64,000 nucleotides of DNA. Source: an uncultured Tolumonas sp. Its GTDB lineage: Bacteria; Pseudomonadota; Gammaproteobacteria; Enterobacterales; Aeromonadaceae. Below, piece after piece: positions 9,155 to 19,376 of this stretch. The position numbers and the translations under genes are program-made. Under the pieces are notes generated by a model, which was given only the letters and a program-made list of their open reading frames with translations, had not been told where the DNA came from and did not search any database. The DNA lies in the NCBI RefSeq assembly GCF_963676665.1, contig NZ_OY781373.1, positions 346,001 through 410,000 on the forward strand, read 5' to 3'. Every line of letters begins with the position of its first letter. Position 1 is the first letter of the stretch.

Positions 9155-10033
9155 ATGGATTTCCGTACCTTATCGTTATTTACCCATTTGGCGCATACGC
9201 TGCATTTTGCCAATACTGCCAATCAAATGGCGGTCAGTCCGTCGACATTAAGCCGGACTATGCAGCGATTGGAACAGGAAACCGGCTGTGCGTTGTTTGA
9301 ACGGGATAACCGCAGCGTTGTGTTAACCAACGAAGGCAAACGCCTGTTAGGTTTTGCCGAACGTTGGTTACAGGAGTGGCAAGACCTGCGCGATGATCTG
9401 CGCCATCCGCGTGAAGCATTGCAAGGGCGGATCCGCGTCTTTTGTTCCGTCACTGCCAGCTATTTTCTGCTACCGGAAGTGCTGGGGCGTTTTCGGCATC
9501 GCTATCCGCAACTGGAGTTAAAACTGGAAACCGGCGATGCGGCACTGGCCGTCGATAAGGTGTTGCAGGAAGAAACCGATATTGCCATTGCGGCACGACC
9601 GGATGCCTTACCCGCGCGCCTGCAATATTGCCTGTTGCAGCGGGTACCGCTGGTGTTTATCGCCCCCCGTAATAGCACGAATGTTAGCCAGTGGCTGAAA
9701 GACGGTGAACCGGACTGGTCGCAGGTGCCCTTGATCGTGTCGCAGCAGGGGCTGGCGCGAAAACGCTGTGACCAGTGGTTCCGGAATAAAGGTATCAGCC
9801 CGAATATCTATGCCGAAGTAGCGGGTAATGAAGCCATCGTCAGTATGGTGACGCTGGATTGTGGCATTGGTTTGGTACCGGAAGCGGTGATTGAACACAG
9901 TACATTTGCTTCTCAGGTGCGCGTGATCCAGCCTGTACCGGCACTCAAGCCGTTTGAAGTTGGCTTTTGTGTTCTCAAACGAAGACTCGACGAGCCATTG
10001 CTGCACGCCTTCTGGCAGATGGTTCAGCAATGA
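9155..10033 (+). CDS. ilvY: IlvY, LysR-type activator of ilvC
   Basis: A 292-residue LysR-type regulator. The N-terminal winged helix-turn-helix (about residues 2-60, with VSPSTLSRTMQRLE as recognition helix) closely resembles IlvY, and a LysR substrate-binding domain follows (about residues 90-290). IlvY senses acetolactate or acetohydroxybutyrate and activates ilvC. The divergent arrangement with ilvC is the conserved one, which makes the specific call firm. The next gene, pgi, starts 142 bp later and looks independent. Confidence 0.93.
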   Translation: MDFRTLSLFTHLAHTLHFANTANQMAVSPSTLSRTMQRLEQETGCALFERDNRSVVLTNEGKRLLGFAERWLQEWQDLRDDLRHPREALQGRIRVFCSVTASYFLLPEVLGRFRHRYPQLELKLETGDAALAVDKVLQEETDIAIAARPDALPARLQYCLLQRVPLVFIAPRNSTNVSQWLKDGEPDWSQVPLIVSQQGLARKRCDQWFRNKGISPNIYAEVAGNEAIVSMVTLDCGIGLVPEAVIEHSTFASQVRVIQPVPALKPFEVGFCVLKRRLDEPLLHAFWQMVQQ

Positions 10034-10151
10034 TCGCCGGTTGCAGCAAATCCATACAAAAAGGTGTAAACTGCGCGCTGAATCATCGGCACTGTGCATA
10101 CGTTAGTGGGGGCTCTATGAGACGTGTGCGCAGACAATAAAAGTTTATTAA

Positions 10152-11825
<1,674 letters not shown>

Positions 11826-11847
11826 TTTTATTTTCGTGACCCATACT

Positions 11848-11880
11848 AAAAAGCCCCCTATAAAAATAGGGGGCTTTTTT
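11848..11880. terminator. Terminator after pgi
   Basis: Stem AAAAAGCCCCCTA / TAGGGGGCTTTTTT with a short A-rich loop. It has a T-run on the plus strand and a matching run on the other strand, so it can serve both pgi and the convergent cyclase gene. Confidence 0.92.
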
Positions 11881-11899
11881 ATTCATCAACATCAGCGTA

Positions 11900-13543
11900 T
11901 CAATCGACGACTAACGTTAATTTATTCTCTTCATTAAATAAAACTACTTGGTTGCGGCCATTATTTTTGGCTTTATACAAGGCGGTATCGGCGCGGATTA
12001 ATGCTGCCTCTGCAACTAAGTCATTATCGGCGACACATGAAATACCGAAGCTGGCGGTGATCATGAGTGGCATATCGGAAGCACCAGCTAACTGAAAAGG
12101 CGTGCCGTTAATTATCTGTTGCAGCAGTTCCGTTCTTTTTCTGGCATCGAGAGGGTAGGTTTCCGGCATCAGGATGGCAAATTCTTCTCCGCCGATACGC
12201 GCTAGGAAATCTGTTTTACGAATATGATCGCGTAAACGCCAGGCAAATTCGGTTAATACATGATCACCGGTAGCATGACCAAAGGTATCGTTGATCCGCT
12301 TGAACCAGTCAATATCAATCATTACCACACTGAACGGGTGTCGATAGCGTAGAAAACGCTGAAATTCTTGCGTCATTCTCAGATCAAATGCACGGCGGTT
12401 GGCTAAGCCAGTTAACGCATCTGTTTCGGATAGGTGACGTAGTTGCTGTTCTGCTTGCTGACGCGCGGTGACTTCGCGTTGCAACCGGCGGTTGGTGCGG
12501 TAAATCCAAGTGCTTATCCCTGCCAGTAATAATGCCAATAAAGATGAAATGGTGGCAATGCGCAGATAGCGCGACATGTTCGGCTGATAATTATCGCTAT
12601 TGTATATGAATCGACTTAGCATGTGCTCATCAACAATGCGTTGATGTTCGGTCATTACTTCGGCAATTCGCAACCAACGCCCTGGGTTCATGTGCCCAAT
12701 TTCGATAATATCGGGCTGCATGAGATTCCACATGGCCTTGGCTTCAAAGCGCAGATGGCCACGTGTTTTCTGTGGCGCGTATTTTTGCATGATCAAATCG
12801 ATGATTTCTTCCGGATTCGCCATAGCATAACGCCAGCCATCCATGCTTGCCTTGCGAAAAGCGGCTACTCGCTCGGGATGATCTTTCAGCTCACTCTGGG
12901 AGGTAAACAAAACATCACCGTAAAAATCAATGCCATAAGTGCGAGGATCGATCAGTCGGTAGGGAATGCCTTTTTGTTCCAACAGATAAGGCTCGTTGGT
13001 CACGTAACCATCGTAGGCGTCAATTTTTCCATCGATAAGCGGTTGCAAATCAAAGCCTGTCTGGATGAGATTGAGTTTTTCTGGCGGGATGCCTTCGGCA
13101 CGAAAAGGTTCTAATAGCTCCAGACTTTCACTTAATGGAAAAACAGTCATGAGCCGTTTTTTCATCATATCGTGAATGTTCTTAATATCGGATTTTTCCA
13201 GCACGATCCAACTGACTGCAGAATGTTGTAATGTCGCGGCGAGTACGACCACTGGTTTACCGTTCAGGTAATCCAGCACCAATCCTGAATTAGATATTCC
13301 ATATTGGGCATCACCTTTAACCACTGCATCGACCGGTGAAACAAATGAACCGTTGTAACCATTCGGGCGTAATTCGACATCCAACCCTGCTGCCTTATAA
13401 AAGCCTTTTTCAACCGCAGCGTAATAACCAGCAAACTGAAACTGATTCACCCATTTCAACTGCACAACAATATGTTCAGCAGCAAAGGACAAGGGGCTAA
13501 AACAGAATACAAAGAAGAATGCTATCCACCGGGAACCTGCCAT
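11900..13543 (-). CDS. Diguanylate cyclase with periplasmic NMT1/THI5-like sensor
   Basis: A 547-residue protein. It has a signal peptide (residues 1-22), a periplasmic NMT1/THI5-like solute-binding domain (about 25-300), one membrane segment (about 329-347), a short coiled linker and a GGDEF domain. The active-site motif is GGEEF at 451-455, preceded by the inhibitory RxxD site (RKTD, 442-445) at the usual five-residue spacing. It should make c-di-GMP in response to a bound ligand and be product-inhibited. NMT1-type domains bind pyrimidine precursors, riboflavin or similar small molecules; the ligand here is unknown. The gene stands alone and ends at the pgi terminator. Confidence 0.87.
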   Translation of the reverse strand: MAGSRWIAFFFVFCFSPLSFAAEHIVVQLKWVNQFQFAGYYAAVEKGFYKAAGLDVELRPNGYNGSFVSPVDAVVKGDAQYGISNSGLVLDYLNGKPVVVLAATLQHSAVSWIVLEKSDIKNIHDMMKKRLMTVFPLSESLELLEPFRAEGIPPEKLNLIQTGFDLQPLIDGKIDAYDGYVTNEPYLLEQKGIPYRLIDPRTYGIDFYGDVLFTSQSELKDHPERVAAFRKASMDGWRYAMANPEEIIDLIMQKYAPQKTRGHLRFEAKAMWNLMQPDIIEIGHMNPGRWLRIAEVMTEHQRIVDEHMLSRFIYNSDNYQPNMSRYLRIATISSLLALLLAGISTWIYRTNRRLQREVTARQQAEQQLRHLSETDALTGLANRRAFDLRMTQEFQRFLRYRHPFSVVMIDIDWFKRINDTFGHATGDHVLTEFAWRLRDHIRKTDFLARIGGEEFAILMPETYPLDARKRTELLQQIINGTPFQLAGASDMPLMITASFGISCVADNDLVAEAALIRADTALYKAKNNGRNQVVLFNEENKLTLVVD

Positions 13544-13720
13544 CAGTCTGTCCTTTTACATGCGGTGAAACTTACGCTATTGATTAAAAAGGGAATGCCG
13601 AAAAGCCCTCGTCAGTAGTATAGATGTTTGTAGCAGACAAGGTCATGTGATGACAAAACTTATTATGGTCAAACGTTAAAACAAGCAAAAAGGGGCTCAT
13701 TTGGCGTATTTTGTTTATTC

Positions 13721-13855
13721 TGTGATTTAAGTCACTCTTTGTGGTTGGAGCGGAGAGTGAGAATTAGTGATTCAAATCACAAAAAATGGGGGTTGGAGCA
13801 GTGTTGGGATGCTAATTAGCCAACTCGTTGCTGTTTTTGTGTGATCAATATCACG
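13721..13855 (+). promoter_or_regulatory. Three CRP-type sites upstream of mtlA
   Basis: The 481-bp gap 13544-14024 contains no gene. Three good CRP-like dyads with the TGTGA-N6-TCACA pattern lie at 13721-13736 (TGTGA-TTTAAG-TCACT), 13766-13781 (AGTGA-TTCAAA-TCACA) and 13840-13855 (TGTGA-TCAATA-TCACG). Multiple CRP sites upstream of mtlA are also known in E. coli, so catabolite control of mannitol use is very likely. Activity of each site is inferred. Confidence 0.82.
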
Positions 13856-14024
13856 ATAAAGCTGGGTGGAACGCCATGAATAATTGACGTGCTTCACAAA
13901 AGCCCCCGTTCTCAAACCTAATTGTGTAGAAAGTGATAGATTTATTAGTGAGACAAAACAAATCGCGGATCGGCAAATCCGCTATCACAATCCACCATTA
14001 ATCAGGCATCGAACGGGGTGTTTT

Positions 14025-15941
14025 ATGCTATCACCAGATACCAAGGTCAAGATACAAAATTTTGGCCGTTTTCTCTCCAACATGGTTATGCCCAACATTG
14101 GCGCATTTATCGCGTGGGGGTTTATTACGGCGTTGTTTATTCCAACCGGCTGGCTGCCAAATGAAACGTTAGCCAAACTAGTTGGTCCAATGATTATGTA
14201 CCTGTTGCCATTACTGATCGGTTATACCGGCGGTAAATTAGTTGGCGGCGAACGTGGCGCGGTAGTGGGTGCGGTTACCACTATGGGTGTTATCGTTGGT
14301 ACGGATATTCCAATGTTCATGGGCGCGATGATGGCTGGCCCACTGGGCGGCTGGGCGATCAAACACTTTGACCGTGCTATCGAAGGTAAAGTGAAAAGCG
14401 GTTTTGAGATGCTGGTTAACAACTTCTCTGCCGGTCTTATCGGTATGGCGTTGGCAATCGTTTCTTTCTATCTGATTGGACCATTTGTTAAAGGTCTGTC
14501 TACTGCGTTGGCCGCTGGAGTAGGTTTCCTGGTTGCTCATAGCCTGTTACCACTGACCTCTATCTTTGTTGAACCTGCGAAAATTCTGTTCCTGAACAAC
14601 GCAATCAACCACGGTATCTTCTCACCACTGGGTATTCAACAAGCTGCTGAACATGGCAAGTCGATCTTCTTCCTGATCGAAGCTAACCCAGGCCCAGGTT
14701 TCGGTATCCTGCTGGCATACATGATGTTTGGTCGTGGTAACGCTAAACAATCAGCTGCTGGCGCGTCTATCATTCACTTCCTGGGTGGTATTCACGAAAT
14801 CTACTTCCCATACGTACTGATGAACCCACGTCTGATCCTGGCTGTTATCGCTGGTGGTATGACTGGTGTGTTCACTCTGACCGTATTCGGCGCTGGTCTG
14901 GTATCTCCTGCATCTCCAGGTTCTATCTTCGCCGTGCTGTTGATGACACCAAAAGATTCTATCTTCGGTGTACTGTGTTCTGTCACTGCAGCTACCACAG
15001 TTTCGTTCCTGGTTGCTTCTGTGTTCGTTCGTCAACAAGCGTCGAATACTAAAGAAGACCTGGAAGGCGCTACTCGCAAAATGAAAGACATGAAACAACA
15101 AAGCAAAGGTGTTTCTGTTGCTGCGAATGACGATGGTCACTCAGCTCTGACTGCAAAACACATTGTGGTTGCGTGTGATGCTGGCATGGGTTCTAGCGCG
15201 ATGGGTGCAAGCCTGCTGCGTAAGAAAGTTGAGAAAGCCGGCTTGCCAATTACCGTGGTAAACCAAGCGATCAATAATCTGGATGACAAAGCGGACATCG
15301 TGATCACGCACCGTGACCTGACTGACCGAGCTCGTCGTCATGCACCAAATGCTAAGCATATTTCTCTGAATAACTTCTTAGATAATCAGCTGTATGACAA
15401 CCTGATCGCTCGTTTACAGGAGGCTGGCGAAGGCCGACTCCCAAAGGCGGTAGCCGCTAACGATAACTCTTATCGTGGCGAAGATCTGACTCCAGCTCTG
15501 TTTACGTTAGGTGTTCAGCATGTACGTCTTGGCCTGAAAGCCGACAATAAAGAAGCTGCTATTCGTTTAGCGGGTGAAATGTTGGTTGCGAATGGCTGTG
15601 TTGAACCAGAATATGTTGATGCGATGTTAGCGCGTGAAAAACTCGTATCAACCTATCTGGGCGAATCAATCGCCGTACCGCACGGCACGATTGATGCGAA
15701 AGATAAAGTGAAAAAAACCGGTGTTGTTATTTGCCAATACCCTGCCGGCGTGCAATTTGGTCCAGAAAAAGATGAAGTAGCGCGTCTGGTCATTGGTATT
15801 GCAGCTCGTAATGATGAGCATCTGCAAGTGATCAACAACCTGACTCGCACTCTGGATGATCCATCGCTGATCGAGCGTTTAGCAACCACTACGGATGTCA
15901 ATTTCGTACTGGAACTGCTCAGCGGTCATCGCGCAGCGTAA
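14025..15941 (+). CDS. mtlA: PTS mannitol transporter, EIICBA
   Basis: I place the start at the ATG at 14025 (MLSPDTKVKIQNFGRFLSNM), with GGGG six bases upstream. This gives 638 residues against 637 in E. coli; an in-frame start at 13884 would add 47 non-conserved residues. Domain order is membrane EIIC (about 1-340), EIIB with phosphocysteine Cys384 in VACDAGMGSS, and EIIA with phosphohistidine His553 in AVPHGT. The protein imports mannitol and phosphorylates it to mannitol-1-phosphate. It is the first gene of mtlA-mtlD-mtlR, downstream of three CRP sites. Confidence 0.96.
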   Translation: MLSPDTKVKIQNFGRFLSNMVMPNIGAFIAWGFITALFIPTGWLPNETLAKLVGPMIMYLLPLLIGYTGGKLVGGERGAVVGAVTTMGVIVGTDIPMFMGAMMAGPLGGWAIKHFDRAIEGKVKSGFEMLVNNFSAGLIGMALAIVSFYLIGPFVKGLSTALAAGVGFLVAHSLLPLTSIFVEPAKILFLNNAINHGIFSPLGIQQAAEHGKSIFFLIEANPGPGFGILLAYMMFGRGNAKQSAAGASIIHFLGGIHEIYFPYVLMNPRLILAVIAGGMTGVFTLTVFGAGLVSPASPGSIFAVLLMTPKDSIFGVLCSVTAATTVSFLVASVFVRQQASNTKEDLEGATRKMKDMKQQSKGVSVAANDDGHSALTAKHIVVACDAGMGSSAMGASLLRKKVEKAGLPITVVNQAINNLDDKADIVITHRDLTDRARRHAPNAKHISLNNFLDNQLYDNLIARLQEAGEGRLPKAVAANDNSYRGEDLTPALFTLGVQHVRLGLKADNKEAAIRLAGEMLVANGCVEPEYVDAMLAREKLVSTYLGESIAVPHGTIDAKDKVKKTGVVICQYPAGVQFGPEKDEVARLVIGIAARNDEHLQVINNLTRTLDDPSLIERLATTTDVNFVLELLSGHRAA

Positions 15942-15947
15942 CAGCAG

Positions 15948-15972
15948 GAAGGCCACTGCGGTGGCCTTCTTT
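15948..15972 (+). terminator. Stem-loop between mtlA and mtlD
   Basis: Stem GAAGGCCAC / GTGGCCTTC with a TGCG loop and a short T-run, just after the mtlA stop and 27 bp before mtlD. It probably lowers read-through into mtlD or protects the upstream mRNA 3' end. Confidence 0.7.
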
Positions 15973-15998
15973 CCCCGGATCTTAAGGAGTAAAAATAA

Positions 15999-17150
15999 AT
16001 GAAAGCATTACATTTTGGCGCTGGAAATATTGGTCGTGGTTTCATCGGTAAATTGCTGTCAGAATCAGACGCAGAGCTGACCTTTGCTGATGCCAATACT
16101 CAACTGGTTGATCAGCTAAATCATTCTCAGGAATATCAGGTGCGTGTGGTGGGCGATGCCCAGCATACCGATGTTATTCGCCATATTGCTGCTGTTCAGG
16201 CGAACAGTGACGATGTGATTAATCAGATTATCAAAGCAGATATCATTACCACCGCAGTTGGCCCACAAGTGCTGGCCAAAATTGCGGCGACCATTGCCAA
16301 AGGTTTACAGCTGCGCTTTGAACAAGGCAACATGGCTCCGGTTAATATCATTGCCTGTGAAAATATGGTGCGTGGCACTAGCCAGCTGAAGCAAGCCGTT
16401 TTGGCAGCATTACCCGCAGAATTCCATGCTTTATTGGAAACGCATGTTGGGTTTGTTGATTCAGCCGTTGACCGTATCGTTCCTCCTGCCGCCGCGAATG
16501 AAGAAGATCCTCTGGCGGTGACGGTTGAAAGTTTTAGTGAATGGATTGTTGATAAAAACCAGTTCCGCGGAGAGATCCCTCCTGTTCAGGGAATGGAACT
16601 GACTGACAATTTGCTCGCCTACGTTGAACGTAAATTGTTTACGCTGAATACCGGTCATATTGTTACCGCCTATTTAGGTAAGCTGGCCGGTTATAAAACT
16701 ATTCGTGAAGCCATTGCTGACGAAGAGATTCAGAACACTGTACGTCAGGCAATGCAGGAAAGTGGTGAGGTGTTAGTGGCGCGTTATGGTTTTGATCGCC
16801 AGTTGCACCACGCCTATATCGAGAAGATCCTGACTCGTTTTGCAAACCCTTATCTGGTGGATGAAATTGACCGTGTAGGTCGACAGCCTCTGCGTAAACT
16901 GGGTGCGGAAGACCGTTTAACTAAACCATTGCTGGGTACGCTGGAATATGGGTTACCTAATGCAGCATTACTGAAAGGCATTGCGGCTGCGTTGCATTAT
17001 CAGAATGCAGATGATCCACAGGCGGTTGAATTACAAGGTTGGATTGAGCAAGAGGGGGTGGAAGCCGCGTTATTACGCGCGACTGGCCTGAAAGCAGATG
17101 AGCCTTGTGTGGCAACGATTGTGGCTGAATATCAGCGCATGGCTAAATGA
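15999..17150 (+). CDS. mtlD: Mannitol-1-phosphate 5-dehydrogenase
   Basis: A 383-residue enzyme (E. coli MtlD is 382) that oxidises mannitol-1-phosphate to fructose-6-phosphate with NAD+. The N-terminal dinucleotide-binding segment [20 protein letters not shown] is nearly invariant in the family. The catalytic Lys lies in the [18 protein letters not shown] segment of the C-terminal domain. It begins with ATG after TTAAGGAG, an excellent ribosome binding site. It is the second gene of the mannitol operon and feeds its product into the pgi node of glycolysis. Confidence 0.96.
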   Translation: MKALHFGAGNIGRGFIGKLLSESDAELTFADANTQLVDQLNHSQEYQVRVVGDAQHTDVIRHIAAVQANSDDVINQIIKADIITTAVGPQVLAKIAATIAKGLQLRFEQGNMAPVNIIACENMVRGTSQLKQAVLAALPAEFHALLETHVGFVDSAVDRIVPPAAANEEDPLAVTVESFSEWIVDKNQFRGEIPPVQGMELTDNLLAYVERKLFTLNTGHIVTAYLGKLAGYKTIREAIADEEIQNTVRQAMQESGEVLVARYGFDRQLHHAYIEKILTRFANPYLVDEIDRVGRQPLRKLGAEDRLTKPLLGTLEYGLPNAALLKGIAAALHYQNADDPQAVELQGWIEQEGVEAALLRATGLKADEPCVATIVAEYQRMAK

Positions 17151-17158
17151 TGTAATGA

Positions 17159-17190
17159 AGAGAGAGGGTATGCCCTCTCTCTTGCTTTTA
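17159..17190 (+). terminator. Stem-loop after mtlD
   Basis: Stem AGAGAGAGGG / CCCTCTCTCT with a TATG loop, followed by TGCTTTTAG. It lies in the 129-bp gap before mtlR, so mtlR may have its own promoter or depend on read-through. Confidence 0.8.
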
Positions 17191-17279
17191 GATAATTAAA
17201 TTAATAACAAATTTATAACAATAACAATCAAAAAGGGCGACGGGTCAGATTTCTGGTTTTCCACATAAGATCAAACAAT

Positions 17280-17816
17280 ATGAATAAAGTGAAAGCACCA
17301 ACTTATCAGGAAGACGCCGTTTTTGAGCGTCTGACCGAACCGGAGAATCCGCGAGGATTCTTCCTCGAAGTAGTCGATATGCTGGAGGAAGGCGTCGATC
17401 AATTGATGCGCCGTGCTTTTCGTCAGGAAGAGTATGCGGTCAAATATGCGATTGAGCCGTTATTAAATGGTAAAGGTCCTTTGGCTGACCTTAATGTCCG
17501 TTTGAAGCTTATTTTTGCCTTGGGTTTGATCTCGCTGGAATTATCGCAAGATATTGAACGTTATATTCGTATTCGTGATTTCTTGGTCAGTGATATTCAT
17601 GATCACCGGTTTGGTGAACCTTGCGTGCGCGAGCAGATTGATAAATTACATGGCTTACAGCAGATCAGTATGATGCAGGTAGAAGAGCCGGATGAAAAAG
17701 CCGACCTCATGTTGCAGCAATTACAGTTAAATCGTCGCGATCAGGTGATCCGTTCGGCGCTGCTGCTGGCGGTTTCTTCGGTGTTATCTGAACTGAACAA
17801 AGACAGCCCGATTTGA
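17280..17816 (+). CDS. mtlR: MtlR-family mannitol operon repressor
   Basis: A 178-residue all-helical protein of the MtlR family, recognisable from the NPRGFFLEVVDMLEEGVDQL stretch and the DLNVRLKLIFALGLIS helix. In E. coli MtlR represses mtlAD, although the protein lacks a classical DNA-binding motif and probably acts with a partner. Position directly after mtlD is the conserved one. The start ATG at 17280 has only a weak ribosome binding site. About 115 bp after the stop, an IS4-family element has landed in what was probably the operon terminator. Confidence 0.92.
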   Translation: MNKVKAPTYQEDAVFERLTEPENPRGFFLEVVDMLEEGVDQLMRRAFRQEEYAVKYAIEPLLNGKGPLADLNVRLKLIFALGLISLELSQDIERYIRIRDFLVSDIHDHRFGEPCVREQIDKLHGLQQISMMQVEEPDEKADLMLQQLQLNRRDQVIRSALLLAVSSVLSELNKDSPI

Positions 17817-17930
17817 AAGGGTAACAGCATGCGGAAGCGTTTTGCTTCCATTGCTGATGGGGTTAATTGTTTAGATTTGTTTAGAACATGAAAAACAGGT
17901 AAAGCATTGACATGCACAGGTTAAAAATAA

Positions 17931-17951
17931 CCTTATCTATTATGAGAGTCT
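17931..17951 (+). terminator. Left half of a terminator split by the IS4-family element
   Basis: CCTTATCTATTA at 17931-17942 pairs perfectly with TAATAGATAAGG at 19348-19359, which is followed by TTTTGGTATTTT. Removing the element and one copy of the duplication restores a 12-bp stem with an 8-nt loop. The insertion duplicated the loop region (ATGAGAGTCT, 17942-17951 and 19339-19348). Confidence 0.78.
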
Positions 17952-19338
17952 CATAGACAGGATCTTAAGCGATAACTCTTTATTTCAGATAGAAAAATGG
18001 CCTCATTTATGATCAGATAATCGTCGCCAAACCATTTCTCATCAACCATGAAGCCGATGACGATTATCTCCTTAAAACACCAATTATCGCAATTCTTCTG
18101 TCCAGATTTTATAACCAGAGTCGCCAGACGTACTGGCTTCTTAAAACGTGAACGGACCATTGAACCTCAATCGTTAGTCCTGAGTCTGCTTGCTGCGCTC
18201 AGTAAAGGGAATTGTCATGCTATCGCGGATCTTCATCGACAATTCAATGGAATGAGTCTCAGTGAAAAACAGTTTGTGGCTTATAAGCCCTTTCATAATC
18301 AATTACGAAAACCGGCGTTTGCACAATTAATGCAACAGTTAACCGAGTTTGCTATTGCGCAGTTTGTTTTGGCACTGAAAGCAAAGTTGCCCACCAAACT
18401 CGACTGTTTTGACGATATCCTGTTACAGGATGGCAGTTCTTTCCGAGTTCATGATGGCTTAGCGGAAGTTTTCCCAAGTCGATTTCCAACCCATCCGGCG
18501 GCGATTGAATGTCATATGACGTTATCGCTAAAACATCAAATGCCAAAAGCCATGATGATCACCGCCGATACAGCTTCAGAGCGGGCGTATTTGCCGAAAA
18601 CAGAACTGATGCGCAATCAGTTGCTGCTGGCGGATGCCGGGTATGTAGACTTCAAGTATTTCAGTCAGTTATCTGAACATGGCGGTTCATTCATCGTCAG
18701 AGGCGGTAAAAACCTCAATCCAGTGATAATCGAAGCACGCAATGGTCAGGGTCGGATATTACCCAAACTCGCCGGTCTGAAACTCAAAGAAATCGACCGA
18801 AAAATGAATCGCTCAGAGGTTTTGGACTTAAAAATCAAGCGAGGCGCGGATGAATTCCGGTTAGTCCGTCGTTGGTTTGCAGAAGAAAAACGATTTTGTA
18901 TCTGGGTCACCAATTTACCAGCAACAACGTGGTCAGCCGATGAGATCATGATGATTTACCGGTGTCGTTGGCAGGTTGAGTTACTGTTTAAAGAGCTGAA
19001 ATCCGATACAAACTGGCGAAGTTTTGCAACGGGCCAACAAGCCATCATGAAAGGATTGGTCTGGGCCAGTTTGCTGGCATTGATCATCCGCAGGTACATC
19101 GCGATGCAAAGTATGCCATCCGCTTCGGTGTACAAAGCAGGGAAGAATGTTGATGTTTGGTTGTTACCACTACTGGAGGCTTATATTCATCAAGCATGGT
19201 TGGAAATAACGGCTCGGCTGGAATGGGCTATAGCGTATATATCAAAGAATGCGAAAAAAGCCCAACAAAGAAAAGCCAAGAAAAATAGGACCTTAGATGG
19301 AATTTTTGAAATGTTTAATTCTTAAGGTCCAGTCTATG
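17952..19338 (+). mobile_element. IS4-family insertion sequence, complete
   Basis: A 1,387-bp element. Terminal inverted repeats are CATAGACAGGATCTTAA (17952-17968) and, on the other strand, CATAGACTGGACCTTAA (19322-19338), 15 of 17 matching. It is flanked by a perfect 10-bp direct repeat ATGAGAGTCT, within the usual IS4-family duplication range of 10-13 bp. One transposase gene fills it. Intact ends, an intact gene and a perfect duplication suggest recent insertion. Confidence 0.93.
18048..19325 (+). CDS. IS4-family DDE transposase
   Basis: A 425-residue transposase. The IS4 signature Y-x2-R-x3-E-x6-K is present exactly (YRCRWQVELLFKELK), supplying the catalytic Glu. The two catalytic Asp residues are probably in LLQDGSSF and LLADAGYVDF. 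A basic C-terminal tail ends a few residues before the right inverted repeat. It catalyses cut-and-paste movement of the surrounding element. No frameshift or stop is seen, so it looks functional. Confidence 0.93.
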   Translation: MKPMTIISLKHQLSQFFCPDFITRVARRTGFLKRERTIEPQSLVLSLLAALSKGNCHAIADLHRQFNGMSLSEKQFVAYKPFHNQLRKPAFAQLMQQLTEFAIAQFVLALKAKLPTKLDCFDDILLQDGSSFRVHDGLAEVFPSRFPTHPAAIECHMTLSLKHQMPKAMMITADTASERAYLPKTELMRNQLLLADAGYVDFKYFSQLSEHGGSFIVRGGKNLNPVIIEARNGQGRILPKLAGLKLKEIDRKMNRSEVLDLKIKRGADEFRLVRRWFAEEKRFCIWVTNLPATTWSADEIMMIYRCRWQVELLFKELKSDTNWRSFATGQQAIMKGLVWASLLALIIRRYIAMQSMPSASVYKAGKNVDVWLLPLLEAYIHQAWLEITARLEWAIAYISKNAKKAQQRKAKKNRTLDGIFEMFNS

Positions 19339-19376
19339 ATGAGAGTCTAATAGATAAGGTTTTGGTATTTTCTATA

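Noticed and set aside
13884..14024. Longer MtlA start at 13884
   Set aside because: It would add 47 unrelated residues and run over the promoter region; ATG 14025 puts the phosphocysteine at residue 384, as in E. coli.
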